A stretch of 40,574 bases of DNA from Sphingomonas sp. CCH10-B3. Its GTDB lineage: Bacteria; Pseudomonadota; Alphaproteobacteria; Sphingomonadales; Sphingomonadaceae. The stretch spans positions 1 through 40,574 of the forward strand of contig NZ_LSIJ01000043.1 of the NCBI RefSeq assembly GCF_001556185.1. Reading direction: 5' to 3'. The notes below the pieces were generated by a model. It saw only the letters and a list, made by a program, of their open reading frames with translations. It did not search any database and was not told where the DNA came from. The stretch's first letter is position 1. Every line of letters begins with the position of its first letter. A program made the position numbers and the translations under genes. Shown piece by piece: positions 36,807 through 40,574 of this stretch.

Positions 36807-38098
36807 CAGGTCCGCATCGCAGTTCGAAGCGCCAGTGGCGCTCCCGCCAACAAAGCTTCGCCTTCGAGGCGGCCGTTGATGCGTAGCATAACCGAACCGT
36901 TTTGACGGAGAAGCATCGGAATGAGTTGGGAACCAGTGAGGTTGGCCTGCCAAAACGTGCTCTGAGCGTTCGCGCGGCCGGTCGGAATGTCAATTAATCG
37001 ACCAGCAAAATTCCATGTAACCGTAACGCGCGGCACCGTCGCGGGCTTGTTAAGGAGCATGGCCATCATGGGGCGGTTGCCTTCACAAAACAGGCTAAAC
37101 GACTTGATGTTTGGCGAAGCAGCTACATCGACATAGGCCATTGGGGCGCGACCTTGGACCGGCACGACCTCCCAAGCAGTCCCAGGCAGCGGCACTGCGT
37201 CCTCAGGTGGGCTGTCCATAAGCAGGCGAGCAATGTCCTGGGGCACGGGCAAGCGGCCTCCTTGAGGCGCATAGACCGTCAACTTTCCCTTTTCCCAAAG
37301 GCCAATTTGAACAGCACGGCGATTTGCATCAAGCAAAACATAGGCTTGCTCTACACCGCCTTGATGCGGCGCATTTCCCGTAACCCAATAGAGAGATCCT
37401 TGTCGTTGGAGACCGGATATCGCCGAAAGATTGCTGGCCAGCAGGTCTATTTTGCGGCCCAAACGCGAACGTATCGCGTCAGCTATCGGACCACTTGTCA
37501 AAAGATCTATTCCGTTGGGATCGGAATCACTTTGGAATTTTCCTATGGAACTCGCAAGATTGGTCCAGGCTAGCGGCGTCGGTTTTCCCAAGACTGGCCT
37601 TGCTTGCAGAGGTGCTTTTGAAGCAGCAGATGCCGGCCCAGACCCCTTGCACAAGAGCAGTGGGGATTGCGACACGAGCGCTGACTTGAACGGATCCAGG
37701 CGCTGTCCAGGCGCGACGTCTGCTTCAAGGCGGACTACGCCTCGCTTTTCGTCGTCATTGACCGTCAAGATCACGCGTCCGAAATCGTTGGCATTGACAG
37801 GAAAAGGAAAAAAGACCGCGCTAACGCCTTCATAGGTCGGGCCAAGAAACGAAGCCGCGTACTCAAACCGGGTGCTTTTTACAGTCTGACCAGACGCTTT
37901 GAAAGTAAAGCCGGTTTCGTTGATCTCAAGGCTCGCCCCTCGAGAGCAATCGCCACGCGGCGCATACGAGCCATAGCTTCCTTCGAGATCCATGCCTTTT
38001 AATGACGTCAATGTCACTGCGCCTGCGACGCCGGGCAAGCCCAGAAAAATCCCTGCGAGAAAAACGATAATGGGGCGCTTGGGCAGTTTGTTCGGCAT
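36794..38098 (-). CDS. Secreted passenger protein of unknown function inside the RIT element
   Basis: A 434-residue protein with a Sec signal peptide: basic N terminus M-P-N-K-L-P-K-R-P, a hydrophobic I-I-V-F-L-A-G-I-F-L-G-L, and a cleavage site after V-A-G-A. The mature part is mixed beta/alpha with two well-spaced cysteines near the start and the end (G-D-C-S-R-G-A and L-L-C-K-G-S-G, L-F-C-E-G-N, R-T-C-V-K-F), suggesting periplasmic disulfides. I recognise no domain. The ATG at 38098 has GGAG seven bases upstream; an open frame continues far upstream but is antisense to the helicase gene. RIT elements usually carry only the three recombinases, so this is cargo. GC content looks lower than in the flanking backbone. 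Confidence 0.75.
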   Translation of the reverse strand: MPNKLPKRPIIVFLAGIFLGLPGVAGAVTLTSLKGMDLEGSYGSYAPRGDCSRGASLEINETGFTFKASGQTVKSTRFEYAASFLGPTYEGVSAVFFPFPVNANDFGRVILTVNDDEKRGVVRLEADVAPGQRLDPFKSALVSQSPLLLCKGSGPASAASKAPLQARPVLGKPTPLAWTNLASSIGKFQSDSDPNGIDLLTSGPIADAIRSRLGRKIDLLASNLSAISGLQRQGSLYWVTGNAPHQGGVEQAYVLLDANRRAVQIGLWEKGKLTVYAPQGGRLPVPQDIARLLMDSPPEDAVPLPGTAWEVVPVQGRAPMAYVDVAASPNIKSFSLFCEGNRPMMAMLLNKPATVPRVTVTWNFAGRLIDIPTGRANAQSTFWQANLTGSQLIPMLLRQNGSVMLRINGRLEGEALLAGAPLALRTAMRTCVKF

Positions 38099-38238
38099 GG
38101 CAGATCTCCATGGCGGACAGCCTTGCATCGGGACCTCGATTGAAAGCGACGAACGACTGCCTCGGGGATTTTCTACAACCTGCACCATTCCAGCGGTGCC
38201 GACAATCCTAACGGCCCCAGCATTCAACCTTGTCAGGC

Positions 38239-38325
38239 AATTATCTGGAGTGAAATCATGGAAAACCGAAGGAAACCTGCGCCTCCCGCCGCCACGCTCG
38301 ACATAAACTGCGACTGCAAAGAATA
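38239..38325. repeat. Right terminal inverted repeat, carrying an outward ribosome binding site and ATG
   Basis: This is the inverted copy of 33212-33298. Reading towards the host gene it holds GGAG (38247-38250) and an ATG (38258) seven bases later. The frame runs through the repeat into the second half of the strawberry-notch gene without a stop. Confidence 0.9.
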
Positions 38326-40117
38326 CGTCCTCGACTACCTCGCCCATTCCTTCCCGGTGCAGCTCTACGAGCCGTTCACCGACAGCGAGGGCAATCTGTC
38401 GTCGCGGCCGGTCACGCACGATGGCCAGCCCGTCGAAAGCCGCGAGGCCGTCGCGCGCCGCGACGAGCTGATCGCGCAGCTTGCCTCCTTGCCGCCTGTG
38501 CCCGGCGCGCTCGATCAGATCGTCCAGCATTTCGGGACGGAGCTGGTGGCCGAGGTGACGGGCCGTTCGCGGCGAATCGTCCGCAAGAGCACGCCTTCGG
38601 GCGGCGACCGTCTCGTCGTCGAGAACCGGGCCGCCGCCGCTAATCTCGCCGAAACCCAGGCGTTCATGGATGACAGCAAGCGCATCCTGATCTTCTCGGA
38701 CGCCGGCGGCACCGGCCGTAGCTATCACGCCGAGCTTTCGGCGCGGAACACGCGGCTGCGCGTCCACTATCTGCTCGAACCCGGCTGGAAAGCGGACGCC
38801 GCCATCCAGGGCCTCGGCCGCACGCACCGGACCAACCAGGCGCAGCCGCCGCTGTTCCGGCCCATCGCCACGGACGTCAAGGCGGAGAAACGCTTCCTCT
38901 CCACCATCGCCCGCCGCCTGGACACGCTGGGCGCTATCACCCGCGGCCAGCGCCAAACCGGCGGCCAGGGCCTGTTCCGCCCCGAGGACAATCTGGAAAG
39001 CCCCTACGCCCGCGATGCGCTGCGCCAGCTCTATCTCCTGCTGGTGCGCGGCAAGGTCGAAGGCTGCTCGCTCGACCGCTTCGAGTCCGCCACCGGCCTG
39101 AAGCTGATGGACGCGAACGGCATCAAGGACGAGCTGCCCCCGATCACCACCTTCCTCAACCGGCTGCTGGCGCTGACCATCGAGCTTCAGGGCGTGCTGT
39201 TTACCGCCTTCGAGCAGCTTCTCACCGCCAAGATCGAGGGCGCCATCGCCGCCGGCATCTACGATGTCGGACTGGAGACGCTGACAGCGGAAGGCTTCAC
39301 CGTCACCGGCCGCCAGACGATCTACACCCATCCGGGCACGGGCGCGGAGACCCGGCTGCTCACCATCGCGCAGCGCACGCGCAACCGCCCGGTCACGCAG
39401 GACGACGCGCTCGCCTATCTCGGCGAACCCGGCGCCAGGCTGCTGATCAACGAACGCTCGGGCCGCTCTGCCGTCCAGATCCCCGCCACCTCGATCATGC
39501 TCGACGATGGTGAGATCGAACGCCGCGTCCGGCTGATCCGGCCGATGGAATCGCACACCGTTCCGGTAAAGATGATGGGTGAGACCCATTGGACCGACGC
39601 GGATGGCGACGCCTTCGCCACGGCCTGGGCTGCCGAGGTCGCGGACGTGCCGGAGTTCTCCGACAGCACGATCCATGTCGTCGCCGGTCTGTTGCTGCCG
39701 ATCTGGAAGCGGCTGCCCAACGAGTCCACCCGTGTCTATCGGCTCCAGACCGACGAGGGCGAGCGGATCGTCGGCCGCAAGGTCTCGCCGGCCTGGGCGG
39801 CCAACGCCGCCACGACCGGCGCAGCTACGCTCACGCCCGCCGACGCTTTCGTGGCGCTAATGGATGGCCGCACCATCCTCGACCTCGCCGAGGGGCTTCA
39901 ACTTCGCCGCGTCCGCATCATGGGCGCCGAGCGCATCGAGCTGTCGGGCTTCACCGACACGATGCGCGAGCGGCTCAACGCCTACGGCCTGTTCCACGAG
40001 ATCATATCCTGGAAGCTCAGGATGTTCGTGCCGACAGATGCCGCCGGCCCCGTGGTGCTGGAGCGAGTGCTGGACCGCTATCCGGTCCAGCGCATCGGCG
40101 AACGCGAGGCGGCGTGA
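38258..40117 (+). CDS. Strawberry-notch helicase, C-terminal part restarted from the element end
   Basis: A 619-residue reading frame. Residues 1-20 (ending D-C-K) come from the inverted repeat; from E-Y-V-L-D-Y onward the sequence is the continuation of the gene broken at 33190. The second RecA-like domain is seen as I-F-S-D-A-G-G-T-G-R-S-Y and motif VI Q184-G-L-G-R-T-H-R191-T-N-Q, followed by the family's long C-terminal region. ATP hydrolysis needs both halves (DEAH in the first, arginine finger here), so the two polypeptides would have to assemble to work. The in-frame start with GGAG makes expression plausible. The stop overlaps the next gene by one base (TGATG). Confidence 0.85.
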   Translation: MENRRKPAPPAATLDINCDCKEYVLDYLAHSFPVQLYEPFTDSEGNLSSRPVTHDGQPVESREAVARRDELIAQLASLPPVPGALDQIVQHFGTELVAEVTGRSRRIVRKSTPSGGDRLVVENRAAAANLAETQAFMDDSKRILIFSDAGGTGRSYHAELSARNTRLRVHYLLEPGWKADAAIQGLGRTHRTNQAQPPLFRPIATDVKAEKRFLSTIARRLDTLGAITRGQRQTGGQGLFRPEDNLESPYARDALRQLYLLLVRGKVEGCSLDRFESATGLKLMDANGIKDELPPITTFLNRLLALTIELQGVLFTAFEQLLTAKIEGAIAAGIYDVGLETLTAEGFTVTGRQTIYTHPGTGAETRLLTIAQRTRNRPVTQDDALAYLGEPGARLLINERSGRSAVQIPATSIMLDDGEIERRVRLIRPMESHTVPVKMMGETHWTDADGDAFATAWAAEVADVPEFSDSTIHVVAGLLLPIWKRLPNESTRVYRLQTDEGERIVGRKVSPAWAANAATTGAATLTPADAFVALMDGRTILDLAEGLQLRRVRIMGAERIELSGFTDTMRERLNAYGLFHEIISWKLRMFVPTDAAGPVVLERVLDRYPVQRIGEREAA

Positions 40118-40566
40118 TGACCCGTCTCGACGCTTCCGATCTGGCGAACCGTCTCGGCCGGGAGGCCGAGGCGGTATGCCGCCAATATCTCGGCGCCGGC
40201 CATCGCCAGGGCAATTACTGGCAGGTCGGCGATGCCCGCAACGCGCCCGGCCGCTCGATGTTCGTTCGACTCAAGGCGACGGCGAAGAGACCGGCAGGCA
40301 AATGGACCGACGCCGCCACCGGCGAGCATGGCGATCTGCTCGACGTGATCCGGGAAAGCTGCGGTCTCATCGACTTCGCCGATGTCGTCGCGGAAGCCCG
40401 CACCTTCCTCAGCCTGCCGCGTCCCGAACCCGCGCCGGCAACGAAGAAGCGACCACGCACGCCAGCCCCGTTAGGCTCGACCGAAGCGGCGAGACGATTG
40501 TTCGCCATGTCACAGCCGATCGAGACTGTTGAAAAACGCGTGCTTGCGACGGCGATGGAGGCGTGA
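40117..40566 (+). CDS. DUF7146/toprim-type primase, truncated after the N-terminal domain
   Basis: 149 codons starting at the TGATG overlap. The opening M-T-R-L-D-A-S-D-L-A-N-R-L-G-R-E-A-E-A-V and W-T-D-A-A-T-G-E-H-G-D-L-L-D-V-I match the N-terminal part of plasmid/ICE primase-like proteins with a DUF7146 and then a toprim domain, usually over 300 residues. Similarity holds to about S-Q-P-I (40521). The remaining 15 residues look unrelated and a stop follows. The toprim domain is absent within the window. A short sequence including TGTTGAAAAACG begins where similarity ends, which suggests an insertion sequence end just at the edge. The call for the N-terminal part is fairly firm; the cause of truncation is inferred. 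Confidence 0.7.
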   Translation: MTRLDASDLANRLGREAEAVCRQYLGAGHRQGNYWQVGDARNAPGRSMFVRLKATAKRPAGKWTDAATGEHGDLLDVIRESCGLIDFADVVAEARTFLSLPRPEPAPATKKRPRTPAPLGSTEAARRLFAMSQPIETVEKRVLATAMEA

Positions 40567-40574
40567 TTCACTCT

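Larger units (their letters stand above)
33188..38325 (+). mobile_element. RIT element (recombinase-in-trio) with passenger gene
   Basis: About 5.1 kb inserted in the strawberry-notch gene. It carries three consecutive, overlapping tyrosine recombinase genes, the defining layout of RIT elements. It is bounded by 87-bp inverted repeats (33212-33298 and 38239-38325) that differ at one base. The flanking host sequences GAATATGTC (33179-33187) and GAATACGTC (38321-38329) both encode E-Y-V and may be the duplicated target or crossover core, so the exact ends are uncertain by a few bases. A secreted-protein gene lies inside on the opposite strand. Confidence 0.9.

Noticed and set aside
36794..39676. 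A 960-codon minus-strand frame covering the passenger gene and part of the helicase
   Set aside because: Only the last 434 codons have a signal peptide, a ribosome binding site and protein-like composition. The first part is the complement of the helicase gene and of the inverted repeat.

Overview
The window comes from a GC-rich alphaproteobacterium, most likely of the Sphingomonadales. The evidence is the ilvB-ilvN-ilvC-leuA gene order, the 'CCCCGCGAAGGCGGGG'-type intergenic hairpins, and the plasmid/ICE-like gene set on the right, which resembles that of sphingomonads. This is inferred from gene content; no marker gene fixes the genus.

Core part (1-13824). A galactose-use locus lies at the left: a GH42 beta-galactosidase (+) is divergent from a transporter-galT-galK operon (-), and galK runs off the left edge. 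Next comes the branched-chain amino acid operon ilvB-ilvN-ilvC-leuA (-), a YdfG-like short-chain dehydrogenase (-), a glutathione-dependent formaldehyde dehydrogenase (+) and an FNR-type regulator with a complete set of candidate Fe-S cysteines (+).

Accessory part (13855 to the right edge). It begins at a 14-bp sequence that reads as the last codons of guaA (I-I-E-W-E-stop) on the minus strand. The same 14 bp recur in direct orientation at 20988-21001. Between the copies is a TetR-controlled RND efflux operon (tetR-MFP-RND-OMF). I read this as a stacked integration at a guaA 3' end, with the intact guaA expected beyond the right edge. To the right follow a hipBA toxin-antitoxin pair and a three-gene operon (AbiEi-like DUF6088 protein, three-Cys-motif DUF5131/Gp37-Gp68 protein, TcmP). 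After these comes a plus-strand plasmid/ICE-type backbone: ArdC-like antirestriction protein, large ParB, three small overlapping genes, a strawberry-notch methyltransferase-helicase and the start of a DUF7146/toprim primase.

Main points of interest. (1) The strawberry-notch gene is split by a RIT-type element carrying three overlapping tyrosine recombinases, with 87-bp terminal inverted repeats (86/87 identical) and a secreted passenger protein. The left end supplies an immediate stop codon. The right inverted repeat supplies a ribosome binding site and an in-frame ATG, so the two helicase halves could both be made as separate proteins. The recombinase ribosome binding site sits inside a hairpin. 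(2) Three backbone genes (ardC, parB, strawberry notch) are each preceded by a related leader of 81-96 nt, with a shared 5' box and a stem whose pairing is kept despite sequence change. This suggests a repeated cis-acting RNA controlling the backbone. (3) The DUF6088-DUF5131-TcmP operon is a candidate uncharacterised defence or modification module.

No tRNA, rRNA or CRISPR array was recognised.
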